Source: Fasciolopsis buskii
Lineage: Eukaryota; Platyhelminthes; Trematoda; Plagiorchiida; Fasciolidae
Direction: 5' to 3'
NCBI GenBank assembly: GCA_008360955.1
Contig: LUCM01000660.1
Coordinates: forward strand, 97,180 to 161,179
DNA length: 64,000 bases
A program made the translations under genes and the position numbers. Positions 9,406 through 21,172 of the stretch are shown here, one piece after another. The notes beneath the pieces are model-generated. The model had not been told where the DNA came from. It saw only the letters and a list, made by a program, of their open reading frames with translations, and made no database searches. The stretch's first letter is position 1. Each line of letters begins with the position of its first letter.

Positions 9406-12400
9406 AACATATTAAAGATTACGGTTCTCGGCGAATTTTCAGCTTTCCTTTTCGCTTATTCAACTGTCCCATATCTTTATTATCACAAATGGCGTAGTCA
9501 CTTAATTTTTCAATGACAACACTTTGGCGGTACTGCACCACTCGTGGATAGAAGATGGAACCAAAAGCCAAGGGGTTCATTTTTCTTAAACGAAGTTGGA
9601 GAAGATAGTAAAAGCAAGGTTAAGATCCACAAACTCGGCGACAATGTCTTTTGTTGCATTTTACATTAAAACGATGCTTGCAAGTACCAAAGAGTGCTTC
9701 AGGAAGTGTTTGACTTACCATCAAGATGCACGACCAACGTCATGGATCTGGTAGATCCCTGGTGAATATGTCATGGGCGGCCAAGGAGGATAATAATGCA
9801 GCGAGGAAATTCTATAGACATTGCATTTTCAGTCCATTTGAGAAAATGCAAGTTGTCCACTAGATTTATTTCAATCAGTGCGAATTAGCCATCCAAACCC
9901 AATTTTGCTTCGAAACCACAATACAATTGAATTTACTGGCATTGCTCAATGGTAAGTGAAACAATTCACGCACCCCAAAAGGAATTAGGAACACATCAAC
10001 CTACCATACTTGTGGGCATTGCAAGGAAGACAAACGAACCAAACACATGGTAGAATAATTGGTTCGCACGTTTCTTTGCAACAATGAACATTAGGCAGTT
10101 GCGGAGCTCACACATGCAGACACCAACAAACTTTGAGATGAAGTTACAGAAGTTCACATGCTCCGCCTGCAAATTCAGTACGCTGAAAAGTGAGTTTGCC
10201 CATTGTTACTGTACAACGGTACGAACTGTTGTATTCAAAACTTGGAGGAATGAATAATTACAAACATTTGGTAAGCGATTGGCCATTAATACCGTTACCG
10301 CTTGCATTAGTTACAGTTTCTGTGTAAAGACGGATGGTATTCAGCAGGCCAATGTACAAGAACTAACTTGAAAACAATCTTCTCAGAATACGTTCTGTTG
10401 CATTTAAACCGGTGGGATGTCAGTGGGAAGATATCATTTTGCAACAGTAAACTTTGTCGAATGATAACTGGTAATTCACTACCTCTCCTATGGTCTTTCT
10501 CAGAAGCTGCCGCAAACAAAAGTTCTTTGACTGCACAAAGCAGCTTATTGCACCAAAGATCCAAAGATGGATTTGGCACTGCAGGCCTAAATTAAGCGTG
10601 TCTGAACAAACTCGTCGCGTACTTATCAGTGATTATGCGGGTGAGTATTACAGTGGCCAACACAACGCAGAACTAGATGCGTTAATGGGGACAATATAAT
10701 GTGAAATTATTTGTGACTAGACATACATTTGCGGATTCCTAGGGACACCCATTCATCGGCATGTGTGCATATATGGGATTTACTCACTTAATTCAAAATC
10801 GATCTGTGCATTTCTATGCATAGTTAGCTTTGCTTAACATAAACTTTAGTTACTTATTATGAACATATGCGTGAAAATATACTTCATTATTTGTGGACAT
10901 ATTACTCACGGGTACCTATATCTATTTCTACTATATATACCCATAAACCCGCATGTGCACCATCGCATTGCACGATATAACGACCACTATCGTTGTTTAG
11001 ATACACCCTAGTCGGCACAAACGCCCCCAAAAGGCCCCGAAACCGTCCCAGAACATACCCCAAAATGACCCCAAATGAACCCCTTTGAAACAAGAACTGG
11101 ATAATTTTTCGAATTCACCCAAGCTCACTAAAATCGCGTATTAAGGCTCGCTGGCACACTGGAAGCCTCAAGGACTATTTCTTCGCATATTCTACAAACT
11201 TGAGAAAATTTTGTGAAGGAAAATAATCGACTATAGCCTATTCACTTAGTTATTCATCCGCATTTCCTAAAATTATCAACTGCGTTGCTCAAAATTTGAA
11301 ATCATTTACATACTTTTGTTTTAGCCCTTGGAGAAAAAAAACCCGGGAACACTCCATTCGACACTTTGCCAGTATATTTGCCGAAATACCCTATAATATA
11401 ATGCCAAGTTGAAAAATAGTACCTAGCGGACGGTTTTTTTGGGGGGGGGAGGGGAGTGGTGCTGACTGAGATCCTGGATACGGTGATTCCTTTTCACTTG
11501 CTATACTTATTCTGCTAACAAAATAAGGTAAACGCTTTTAGACTTATATTAGTGACTTGGTATTTTTCTTCGGCGTTGGTCGTGAACCGCGCTCCGTTAT
11601 TCGCTATGAATACGCTTTAGCAGTGCATTTTACCAACGCATACTAACCATCCTTTCAATTTACCAGATAAAAATGAAGAAAACAACGAAATGTGACAGAG
11701 AACTACTGAATGCACACTTGTATTAATAGGTCATCAGTACATTTATATGTCCGACTTCTTTTGTTTCCCTCCGTAAGCCCGATGGGTAATCGGGGAGTCG
11801 CGGACCATTATTTTTCCTGATTTTGCTGACGGCTGATAAGCGCGTGAGAATAAATTATTAGTCCAGGCCTGCCGCTAACATCGCTTATTGGTTCAGAATA
11901 CCGATCAACGAAAGTGTCTGTATGAGTTCTTATGAGAATAGAACTAACCGAGGTCATACGTTCGACTGCTGACTACGAGCTATCCGCGGTAAGTTATAGT
12001 GACATCATTGTAAAAGCCAAGGGAATGCGTCCAGTTACGGAAAACGCTACTGCATAACTTAACAGTGGTGAACGCCGTAACCATAGACGATGTAAATCTG
12101 CCGTAAACGGGAGAACTAATCTGTACTGAGCTACATTGGCGCATCCAGTATTTATCGGTGACAGTTCACTGCAACCGGGATTAAGTATTAGATTAACTAG
12201 TTAGATTAGGCGTTGGTCAACAAATGGTCGACTGTTTGCAGCCACTTGTCTAAATGAACGCAACGTTATGCTGCTATTTCTCTTTGCCACATTTGTTCCT
12301 TGCTATGGCAGATTGCAACGGATGGCTGATTCACTGGCCTCAAAATCAAGTGTGATATCACCTTGTTCTAAATTTTTCTGGCATCTGCTGTTGGAATTGT

Positions 12401-14990
12401 AATATTTCGCAAAATTTTCAGCACTGAGTTCGTTACGCTGCGGTACACGAAAATATTCTTCCTAGATTTGCACACATCAGTGGGCTTGGACCAAACAGTT
12501 GTGTCTTTAAATGTATTTTCTTGCTAAGGCCTGTTTGCTTTTAGCCGTCTGGCTATCTGTTTTATACCCTTGCTTACTGGTTCATTAATGAGGTACCACA
12601 ATTTAGCTAATGCCAGAGACACCGCCACTTGCTATAGTGGAGTGTTGAGACCTGAGTTTTCTTTACCAAGGCTGTTGTGGACGTGGCGTGACCCGTCGTC
12701 GTGCAAGTTCCACCCATATTTGTTCCTTCTACTTTGATTAACCAATGCGGATTAAAAATCTCAATTTCTGCGGCTAATCCTAAGGGGTTGTGGAATCGCA
12801 GGATGGCAAAATTATTTGGCCGTTTTTGATAAAAGGACCATGGACCTTGAAACCCGAACCTTGATTGCCCTGGACAGGAGTTTGCCGAATGGTCCCGTTT
12901 GTCTGATAGTGGTGCCATTCAGGCAATTTGCGGTTTACTCTCTCCAAATAGGTTACTGAGAAATTGTGCTTGGGGATTCGTGCCTGGTTGCTCACATTAC
13001 TTGTCCATCTGCATAATCTATTCAGGCTTATTACGTGCACATGGCAACGGCAGCAAGCTAGTTGTGCACCCATGCAGCAGATTGGGGCCATTAATTACTA
13101 GAGTCCACAGTGAAGATGTCTGAATCGAATGTTTTACATACAAAAGAATAAAAACAACATTTGAACCACCACTTTTGTTATCAAAGCATTGTGTTATACA
13201 AGTTTATTTCAGGCATTGATGAGTTAACGAACATTGTAAATCTTTTGGACTGCATTCAATCCTAGTTCTGAAATGCACAGACTTGAAAAATATGTTTCGA
13301 AATCAAAGGATGTCAGCCCGCTGATGTTTACGAAGAATCTTCACCGTGATGTGCATTGAAATCGGAAGCCTCCAGTCGAAAAATTCTGAACCGCATTCCG
13401 ATATTAGGGAAAGCGGCGTTCATAATGAATTTTACAAACCCACTGGGGTGCATGTCAATTAGATGAGGTCAGGCCAGATCACAAAACTGGACTGGCAGCC
13501 GATGTCAGTAATAACGCAATTCCTCGCACATGCCAAACTGCAGGTCTCGCTGGGCTTATAAGCCTTGTAGACCCTTTCATTTGGTTTTTATTATGCAAAA
13601 CCAAGCACAAGTTACACTGGAGTTTCCGTCTGATGGCTTGGTTAAACGACGTTTATACGGCGTACAACCGCCAAGCCCGTAAGTTCCTTTATCGAATAAA
13701 CGTTCCAAAAATCGCCGCCCACTCAGAGATTGTTGTAAAGCGCTAAAAGGTAAAAGAAAGCAAAACTTAAACAAAGGATTCCGATCTGATCGCATTCAAT
13801 GTGTTAGGTTCATTCTGAGAGAAACTATGACCATCCAAAGTTAAACACCTAACTACGGCAAATTTCTGGGTCTCTGTTTTCTAAGAATGCCACATGGGAC
13901 CATGCTGAAAAAGTGTTGATTCCGGTCCTTTTATTGAATGTCTGTCTAATCAGCTTAAGTTTGTTCCCGCAGAAGGCAAATGTTCAGCAGTAGATTAAAA
14001 GGAGACTGTTGATGATCAGCTGACCACCTGGTTTCTTTATCGTAACCCTTATATTCGGGTGTCGCAACCATTCCCGTATTGGTGATTTTGCTTTCAGTAA
14101 ACTAAGTTTTCGCTAGGTTTGTTGAGGTTAAGTATGCAGAGTGCGCCCTTCAAAGTCACACATAGGCGTTCGGCAGTATTTATTTGAATCCGATGGTTCC
14201 CCGTGGATCATTCGGATAGATTAGTGACGGCACCGGCCCGCCACTGAACCATGAGACATCCCCGCAGGGAGCACTCACCGTCCTCGATCCTCTATTCTAC
14301 TATGAACTCCTGGAGCGCATTTCGGGGTTGGGGCTTGCAATCCAGCTTCCCCAACTAACTGACATTCTGGTTACTTGTCCGTCACAACGAGACTGCACGT
14401 TGACGTAATGTGGCGGCTCGCACGCCTCCATGACACAGCAAGCCATACGGGTTGGCCTGTCTGAAGCTGAAAGTTCAATCACGCCAAGAAGGCCAATGGG
14501 TAGAGGTCTGAAGAAGTAATCTCCTGGTCCTTCCAGTCGTTAGTCGACCTGAGTTGGTGATTCGGTCGAAGAAACTAGTGGAAGAATAACTGAATCAAGT
14601 AGATGAGCTTACACTCAGCTATACCCCACTGTCTTGCTTTCAGGATATTCTCAGAACCAAAGGGTTCGGTTGAGAACCCCTATCGTTTTTCCGTTTAGCG
14701 GCTAGACTCCCTAGCAGCACCCATCCATTAATTCTCATGAGTTACACGCCTACCAAGAATTCCATGCCGCATTGGTCGTCGCGCTGGATAATCAGAACCA
14801 CTCTGCCCACTGCATGAATGGGGTGGGTAGGTATAAGTATGCCACTGCTCAGAGTTCCCTCTCTTTTATTCAACCTGTCTCATCTGTCTCCAACCCAGTC
14901 TGTTTGTACCGTCTGCCTACCCATAGTATCGCCATTTATAACACGCCCGATACTCGCAACGGTTTATTGTCAGGTAATGCGGTAGGTGGT
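9406..14990. other. Unassigned, mostly non-coding; may include right flank of DNA transposon and 5' region of RTE element
   Basis: Short open frames occur (for example 10490-10699 plus; 12607-12918 and 12780-13091 minus, overlapping in two frames) but none carries a recognised domain. The two overlapping minus-strand frames at 12.6-13.1 kb could be a frameshifted repeat protein; I cannot name it. A G-run array lies at 11024-11083, and a T7G9 homopolymer pair lies near 11434-11450. The 14.2-14.5 kb part is GC-richer and could be the 5' UTR of the RTE element that follows, which is inference only. Confidence 0.35.
11024..11083 (-). repeat. 11-bp-period G-run array (G-quadruplex-prone on minus strand)
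   Basis: Six runs of three to five C on the plus strand start at 11024, 11035, 11047, 11058, 11069 and 11080, a nearly exact 11-nt spacing. On the minus strand these are G-runs separated by 6-8 nt, mostly T-rich loops, so the unit resembles a degenerate 11-mer minisatellite of the form GGGGTNATTTN. This could fold as a G-quadruplex; its function is unknown. Confidence 0.6.
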
Positions 14991-15036
14991 TTTCAGTCCT
15001 TTAGGTCAAATTTTCTAGAGCCTTGTCAGCCTCTGC

Positions 15037-15860
15037 ATCTGGGTTCCTTCAGTGTGCGCACTTTAATGCAGGCTGTCCAACAGGCGTGGTTAATTCTGAC
15101 AGTTGACTCACTTTCGATTGATGTTTGCTGCGTGAGTGAAAAAAACGAGCTCGGGTTTAAGTGGGGCAATTTAAGTGACTGCGCTTAACTTCCCATTGGG
15201 AGATTTCCTTCCCACTTCACGAGACGAAGCAGCTCTAGCTATGAGTCAACGCTGAGTGGGAATGGTCTTAAATGAGAAGGCTGAAGTGGCCCACGTAAAT
15301 GGAACCGCATAAACAGTCGTTTGTGTGTCATGAGACTACAGGGATCAGTCGGCGTCCGGAAGGACAGTAATGTTAAGGGGCATAGGCTCTAACTGACTGC
15401 GGTACCAACATGCAAAAAGAAGAATTTTTATGATGACTTCGTCAGTTTTGTCCGGAAGAGCAAATGCTCTGACATTGTGGTGGTGGCATATGGTTTTAAT
15501 GCAGAAGTTGATACACAGTACATCCGCAGCGTGTTTGTGGTGGTGCTTCGCCTTTCCTGCTCAGATAACGGGAAAAGACTTATCAATTCTGTGCGGACAA
15601 GAACCTATTCCTATTTTTTACGAAATTCCGAGGCAGTGCGCATCGCACATTGACGCGGCGCTCCAACTAGACGGTAGTCCGAAATAAACCGACCATATTG
15701 CACTTAGCTACCGTTGGTGCATTTGTGTCCAAAACTCTTGGTCCTGCTTGATCACGTACGTCGTTTCGGACCATGGGTTGGTTTTAATGAGATTTTTGCT
15801 GCAGCTTAACGGCCATCGACGCAGGCCACAAACTTGATTAGCCGTAGAACGCGTTTGATC
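15037..15860 (+). pseudogene. RTE endonuclease domain (degenerate)
   Basis: The domain opens with LGSFSVRTLMQAVQQAWL and SLSIDVCCVSEK (15,040-15,145), the characteristic RTE start normally read as A-F-N-V-R-T-L...ID-V-C-C-L-S-E-T-R; the Asn of FNVRT is Ser and the Thr after Glu is Lys. Later pieces are AEVAHV / RINSRLCVMRLQGSVGVRKD (15,280-15,360), FYDDFVSFVRKSKCSDIVVVA (15,428-15,490), then YGFNAEVD where GDFNAxVG is expected, so the metal-binding Asp is lost. DNGKRLI follows, then VVSDHGLV (about 15,755), which keeps the Ser-Asp-His motif. Several stops and shifts break the frame. The intact domain nicks target DNA. Confidence 0.75.
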
Positions 15861-16109
15861 CGGCTGTATGCAACAGCCACCGGCAGAACGTATGCGAGGA
15901 GTTGTTACTCCGATGACCAGCATTATAGAAGGGCATTTGAAGCAAATCAAGCGGGTGATACACTTATTGGCAGATCTTGCCTATGGTCCTGAGCTAGCGC
16001 TCATCAAAGATACTGGGTCTCGCAGGGGGCGCTAGGTAAAGTAGAGCAAAGACGACGGTCCTCTAACTGGGATGAGTTGAAAACAATGAGCCCGGTGACA
16101 ATGAGTCTA

Positions 16110-17705
16110 ATAATTAACTGTGAAACTGTGTGGGTCAAGGTAGTGGAAGAAATGGAAATAGCGGCCACCTCAGGTAACAGACAAAGGCTGTCTAAGCTTA
16201 TATGTGACTTTGTTGGGTGGTGAATTTTGGTTAGTGAGGTCGTGTGTGACAGGAATTTAGAGCTCATTCATGGTCGACACCGAAGAATGGACCGCTGGGC
16301 CGAGCAGTTCGGCAGTTTAGCTGGCCACAGGATAACGTGATAAGGCCGAGGTCTGGAGCTGCAAGGCCTTCGGAGGTGTCCGTCGAAACCCAAAGGAAGT
16401 AAAAGTAGAGCGGAATGTTTGACTTCTGAAAAGGGGAAATGCAGCCGGTACAACGCGCTTCCCCAAGTTCTTCTCAAATTTGGTAGAAAAGCTCTAATGG
16501 AATCAACTACCTCCCTGCATCGAGATATCCAGAACAAGAAAAGTACTGCGTCGAGTTGGCATGAGCCGCTGCTTATGCCCATTCTAAAGAATCGCACACG
16601 AAGTGACTGTACCAATTATCGGTGGGTTAGTTCGATTCCGGTATTTATTGCAGCGTTAGCTTCAGTAATGCCGCATCCTTCGACACGGATTCGAGAGAGC
16701 AATATCCGCCAACAATAGGCCGGATATGGTCCAGGTCGAGGTTGTATCGACCAGATACTCACTCTTTGACAGTTACTGGAAAGGCGTCACACACCCCACC
16801 GCCCAACGATCGTAGTATTCCTCGACTTGAAAGGTGCTTTCGACTCCGTGGATCGACCATCACTATTCAATGCTCTCAACCGGAAGAGCATGTCAACGAA
16901 TATCCTGAACCTGTGGGGGGCATTGTACTCGCATACCAATGGCCGCGCTAGGGTATACGATGAACCGTCAAGTTCATTCGAAACGACTGGTGGCGTTCGA
17001 CCAGGGTGTCCCATTTCCCCATTCTTATTCAACTTCGTCATGGACGAGGTGATGAAAGATGCTTTAGGAGATCTCCGTGATGTAGGAGTCAAACAGCGAA
17101 GTGAAGGGAAGCTATGCGACTTAGATTACGCAGACGACGTCGTGTGTCTGTTCGAGTCTGCTGTCCATGCACAACGGGCACTAGATAGACTGTCGAGATC
17201 GGTTCTCGGTTTGGCATGTGCCTTTCACCTTCAAAGGGCATAGTTCCGTTACGGGGCTGGACGGCATTGGTGCCGAACGCTATACCGGATGTAGGGAAAC
17301 CATCAATCATGGACCGTTTTAGCAACCTTGGCAGGTGTGTGTCGAACGATGGTAGCTCGGCATTAGAGGCAAACAAGCGGATATTAAAGGCGCCTGCAGC
17401 TTAATCTCGGGTGAGATGGCCATACAGAAATTCGGAGCTGCTAATACTCAGCTCAACGGATTAGTCGTTCTACGGAAATGGCCGCAGACCTAGGACAATA
17501 TAACAAATATCAGCTTTACTTGGATAACTGCATTCCATGTTGGCTGTAAGGATGCACCAAGAATTCAGCTTACACTTGCAGTAAATGGGTCCTACGCATC
17601 ACCTCCACAGTCCGACCAGCTGTGTTTGACCTTTGGGGCTGTGCCCCCATGAACAGAAAGGCGTGTCAGTGGCGGCTTGCCACTGGCTTGGCAAATCTCT
17701 AATCA
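16110..17705 (+). pseudogene. RTE reverse transcriptase (YADD box intact, frame broken)
   Basis: Pieces in order: WVKVVEEMEIAATSGNRQRL (16,130), LVSEVVCDRN..IHGRHRRMDRWAEQF (16,217-16,310), SWHEPLLMPILKNRTRSDCTNYRW (16,555-16,625), AGYGPGRGCIDQILTL (about 16,718), VIVVFLDLKGAFDSVDRPSLF (motif A, about 16,815), GGVRPGCPISPFLFNFVMD (16,990-17,045), DLDYADDVVCLFES (YADD at 17127-17138), TALVPN, MDRFSNLGRCVSNDGS (about 17,310), and a terminal NRKACQWRLATGLANL near 17,652. The catalytic Asp residues survive, unlike in the LINE at 4.6 kb, but stops (for example the TAG at 17,240) and shifts make it a pseudogene. The open stretch 16827-17243 is the best preserved part. Confidence 0.8.
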
Positions 17706-18917
17706 GAAGATCGTTTAATCATAAACAGTGGTATCAAGGAAGCCCGAGGGCGAAGTGCAGCTGCCTGAAATAGACAAAAACTGCCGGATTAGAGAAGAAC
17801 CAGTGGAACGCCGAAAACCCGGGGCGGAGGGCAGACACCAGCGACACGGGTGAACAGTTAAAAATGAACATTTTAAACTCAAGTTCGCATTCATCATCGG
17901 TTAGCGGTGAAGAAAACCTGGAGATGGGCGGCTTTGAGTGGCACGCAAGGTATGAGGGCCCACCGCCATTTGCGTTCACTTCTGATAACCTGCCGGTTGA
18001 CCCCAAGCCTATGAATAGCGGTCCGGTGCGTCCAAATTTTTCCGCATTCGTTCGCTTTCGCCCGGCTCTCTGATTACTTTCCATGGGTCAAGATCATCTG
18101 CGGAGATTAAACCTGAGGGACATGCAGCCCGTGGACAATCGTTCAAGCATATCAAAAACAGCAGGGGACGACGATGGGAGCCCTGCATTTGTACCACTGC
18201 AGAGGTCATATCCAAAAGAGCACGATTCAGAAAGCCTCATGGCAAGTCATCATCCGTGCACAAAATTCTCATTTTCCAAACACTAATTTTCACGACTTCA
18301 AAATGGAATACGTTTCTGGTAATTGCGAAAGTCTTTGCTGACTAAGCCTTTAGTGTGTCTGTTGCCCTGGAAAAGAACTTGTTGGGTTCTGAAATTGCCT
18401 ATTCTTTTGCCCCCTACCGGAATGAGACTCGGGGGTGATACACCAAGCAACCCGCACCGCATTGGGTCACTAAGTCTGGGTTTCATGAAGTTTTCAAGGC
18501 TTTTACTAAGAAATTATTAACCATCCGGCCGCTCTTTGAAGGTTAGTAGTTCGAAAAGCTCTGGGTTGAACGGCTTTAATGCCCTGTTGTGTGAAATTCC
18601 GTGGGGATGGGCTATTTTGTTTGCAAAGACAAGTCACAGAAGTCTGAGTGACGTTTACGGCTAGCATTTGGAGGCTTTTGTCTAATTTCATGAGCTCAGC
18701 TCCAATTCGGAGATTCCGAGCATACAGGTTGGAAAATGATGCACGCGTGGTTTAAAGCCTTGCTCACTTTTGGGCAAAGGTAAATGACCACACTACATTG
18801 GGAGTGAGGTATGCCGGAGTAAACTTGGTGATAACAATATAAAAAGCAAGCATATTATGTTGGGAAGCAGCATGCACGGAAAGAATGCACTAAGGCCAAC
18901 TCAAAGTTCCCAGATGT
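17706..18917. other. Unassigned 1.2 kb between RTE ORF end and tail-bearing repeat
   Basis: This could be the 3' UTR of the RTE element or a later insertion. An open frame at 17864-18073 (plus, 69 codons) reads smoothly with a Ser-rich start and a Pro/Phe-rich middle, and another follows at 18083-18286. A longer antisense frame at 17734-18084 overlaps. None matches a domain I know. Confidence 0.3.
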
Positions 18918-19178
18918 ACGATCAAACTAGATTCATCTTTTCAAAGGAGGAGGGTCAAAGATTCAGGCAATGCCATCTCATTTAGCTTTATTTTTGTTTC
19001 CGTTCTATTGTACATACTTGTTTCTTCCGGTGGGCGCGTACCACTTTTGGTTTCAGACATTCGATTTTCCCGATTGAATAGTTTTAGTTGAAACGTCTAG
19101 TTCGTTTTTTTGGTTGCCCTTGCCCGCGTCTTGCTTGAAATGGACTACTGTCAAATAAAATTTATAATAATAATAATG
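18918..19178 (+). repeat. Dispersed repeat copy 1 with (AAT)n end, possible RTE 3' UTR
   Basis: About 260 bp is similar, by eye, to 46704-46990: both share the order GATCA...TTTTTGAAAG-like, ATTTGTTTCCGTT, ACTTGTTTCT, and a common end CTTGAAATNGACNACTGTCAAATA. Copy 1 ends in TAATAATAATAATGG (19164-19178). Having a shared 3' end with a simple-repeat tail, it is probably the 3' end of a plus-strand retroelement, perhaps the RTE element upstream. Confidence 0.6.
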
Positions 19179-19290
19179 GCAATGATAATATGTATATTTC
19201 TCGACATTCGAGAGGTATGGGCAAGTGAAGACCAAATTTACACAAAGATGGCGCGGCGGACACAGGGTAAACAAAAAATTAGTCGTAAAG
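19179..19290 (-). mobile_element. CR1-like 3' terminus (fragment), minus strand
   Basis: Reading the minus strand, the segment ends in a hairpin followed by a short AATATAC spacer that runs into the AAT microsatellite. On the plus strand the hairpin is TCTCGA-CAT-TCGAGA at 19199-19213. It then reads GAGGTATGGGCAAG, as in the other copies of this terminus. Only about 60-70 bp are alike before the sequence diverges from the full-length copy. It abuts the tail of the plus-strand repeat, so two element tails meet here. Confidence 0.55.
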
Positions 19291-21170
19291 ACGCAGTGTC
19301 TGTGCTCTCACGGACATAACCTACAATGTCATAGGCTAAACACGAGTATTGAATTTTTATTTACCCGTTGCTGTCGTAAATACCGTAATTATTGGAATGG
19401 AAAAATAGTGGTTGGTTGCCCAGTTTGCCTCTTGAACTGGCAACGAATTCAAGGGGTTTATCAGAACGAACTGTGATCTTTGGCAAAATGCCCCCAATTG
19501 AGGCAGTCGTGACGGCAATTAATGTACTTAAACCCACCAGCGTTTTGACGGATCCTTTCATTGTTACCTGGAGTCTAGTTTCTGATACTTCTGTTGCTGT
19601 TCAGGTAGATTTTTTTCAGCACGGACACTTGTTTGAAGCTTGATTGCTATTTTCCTCTGATTGATTGACGCTAATCATTCGGTTTGGATCGTTGGCCAAA
19701 AATCTGTCAAGTTTGAGCGATCTGCATCCGGGAGCGTATAGTCATGCTACTGCAACATTTCCCTGCGGTAACTCATCACCAGTTCTTGAGACTTTATGAA
19801 TGACCGCGCTAGTGCAGTAACTTGGAGGGCTCTCAGTTGGGGCTGTTGGAGTCTGGCGGTGAGCCGCAAATGCCAAAAGACATGTGACTGCAGCCTTGCG
19901 AGCTACAAGTCCGAGCACTCCTGTAGGAGGTATGCCCACTCCGGCTGAAAGATACGGTAGTAATCTTCCACTGACTGCGGATGACAGTTTGCTCTTTACT
20001 GATACCACTAAGAGAAATAACTGGAAGGCGAATTCCTGTGCTTTGCGCTGAAATCCCAAGGGCTTCCTTAACGCGCCGAACTGTCAACTCATTTAAAGCA
20101 GCCGAACTGTGACTTCCCTTATTTTGACAGTTTGCAGATGCAGTGTCCTGCGTGATTTTTGGCTGAGGAACAAATAGAATCGTATATCCCAGATGAGGAG
20201 ATGCGCCAGATTTACTTATGTAGCTAATGCAAATTGAAGGCAAAAGGTGTAGTTCGGGGCCAATTTCTTTATTCTACGTTGGTCGACATGTATTGGAATG
20301 AACATTGTTCATGGAACTAATTTGTTCAAAGTATTTAACTTCAATCGCTCTTCGAAACCAGATGACAAAATCAGCACCAATGGGTGACGTTCCTATCATC
20401 AGGAGGACATATACCTTGACTTTCAACATGGACCAATGTTTTAAGCAAGAAAATAAACACAAACTCACCAGTGGATCCTTATCCCTAGGACTGTCAATTA
20501 AACAAAGATGGATTGGGAATCTAGAATAAAACTTCATGTTCTCCTTGATGCGTTTCATAGGACCTGAATGTCCGATAAAAGTCATTGTGGAGGCCAATGC
20601 AAGCAGTGACATCATTGCCTGCTATACAATAAGCCTCATCACCCACTGCATCCTGTTAAATGGTTTTCATGACCAAAATGTGATCTTGGGCATCTTACCA
20701 GCAATCTCTGAAGGACCGAAGCGATGGTTATCGCCAACAAATTACTTTTTCCTTAAGCTGATTCGGTAGAAAAACTAGGCTAAGTAGACAAAATGAAAAA
20801 TGTATCACATCAGCCCAGTAGATGGTTTGGCAAAACTATATAAATTATTTCGATTAGCCTGAGGCCATACGACATTGAAGAGCTAACATAAACCTTTACT
20901 ATATTCTCTCGAATTGAGCCTGAAGGAAACATTCCCGTCTGTGCCCCATTACATCCCGCAAAGCGTCAGTCACCTTGCAACCATATGGCCGTCTAATCTG
21001 CTCTTGAATAAGCATTCCGCGGTTCCCTTTAACAGTTCACCAAAAATCCCGTGTTCTAGTGTGGTCACCCTTCTGGTCCACTGGCTTATGCTTCATCGGC
21101 AGAGGAGAGTATCCTGGCGTGGGGCTGTTGTGATTAAGACGTAATTCAGTCCCCAGGTCGAGATCCAAGT
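19291..21170. other. Unassigned; may be 3' UTR of the minus-strand LINE to the right
   Basis: Small open frames occur on both strands (for example 19392-19643 plus, 19833-20243 minus) without recognised motifs. As the LINE remnant at 21.2-22.3 kb is on the minus strand, its 3' UTR would extend into this interval, but I see no clear tail or boundary. Confidence 0.3.
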
Positions 21171-21172
21171 CT

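Larger units (their letters stand above)
14990..17705 (+). mobile_element. RTE-clade non-LTR retrotransposon, plus strand, decayed
   Basis: The endonuclease and reverse transcriptase wording matches RTE-clade LINEs typical of trematodes (the SR2-like group of schistosomes and relatives), a clade of elements with essentially one ORF. Homology extends from about 15,037 to about 17,705 across several frames. The 5' end is uncertain: the open frame starting upstream at 14,772 and GC-rich sequence at 14.2-14.7 kb may belong to it. The 3' end may lie at the (AAT)n tail near 19,178, with the intervening 1.2 kb being 3' UTR or a later insertion. Confidence 0.8.

Noticed and set aside
12607..13091. 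Two overlapping minus-strand frames that might be a frameshifted repeat protein
   Set aside because: A Cys-rich start and a basic Gln/Asn-rich part were noted, but no family could be named, so this is only mentioned in the gap description.
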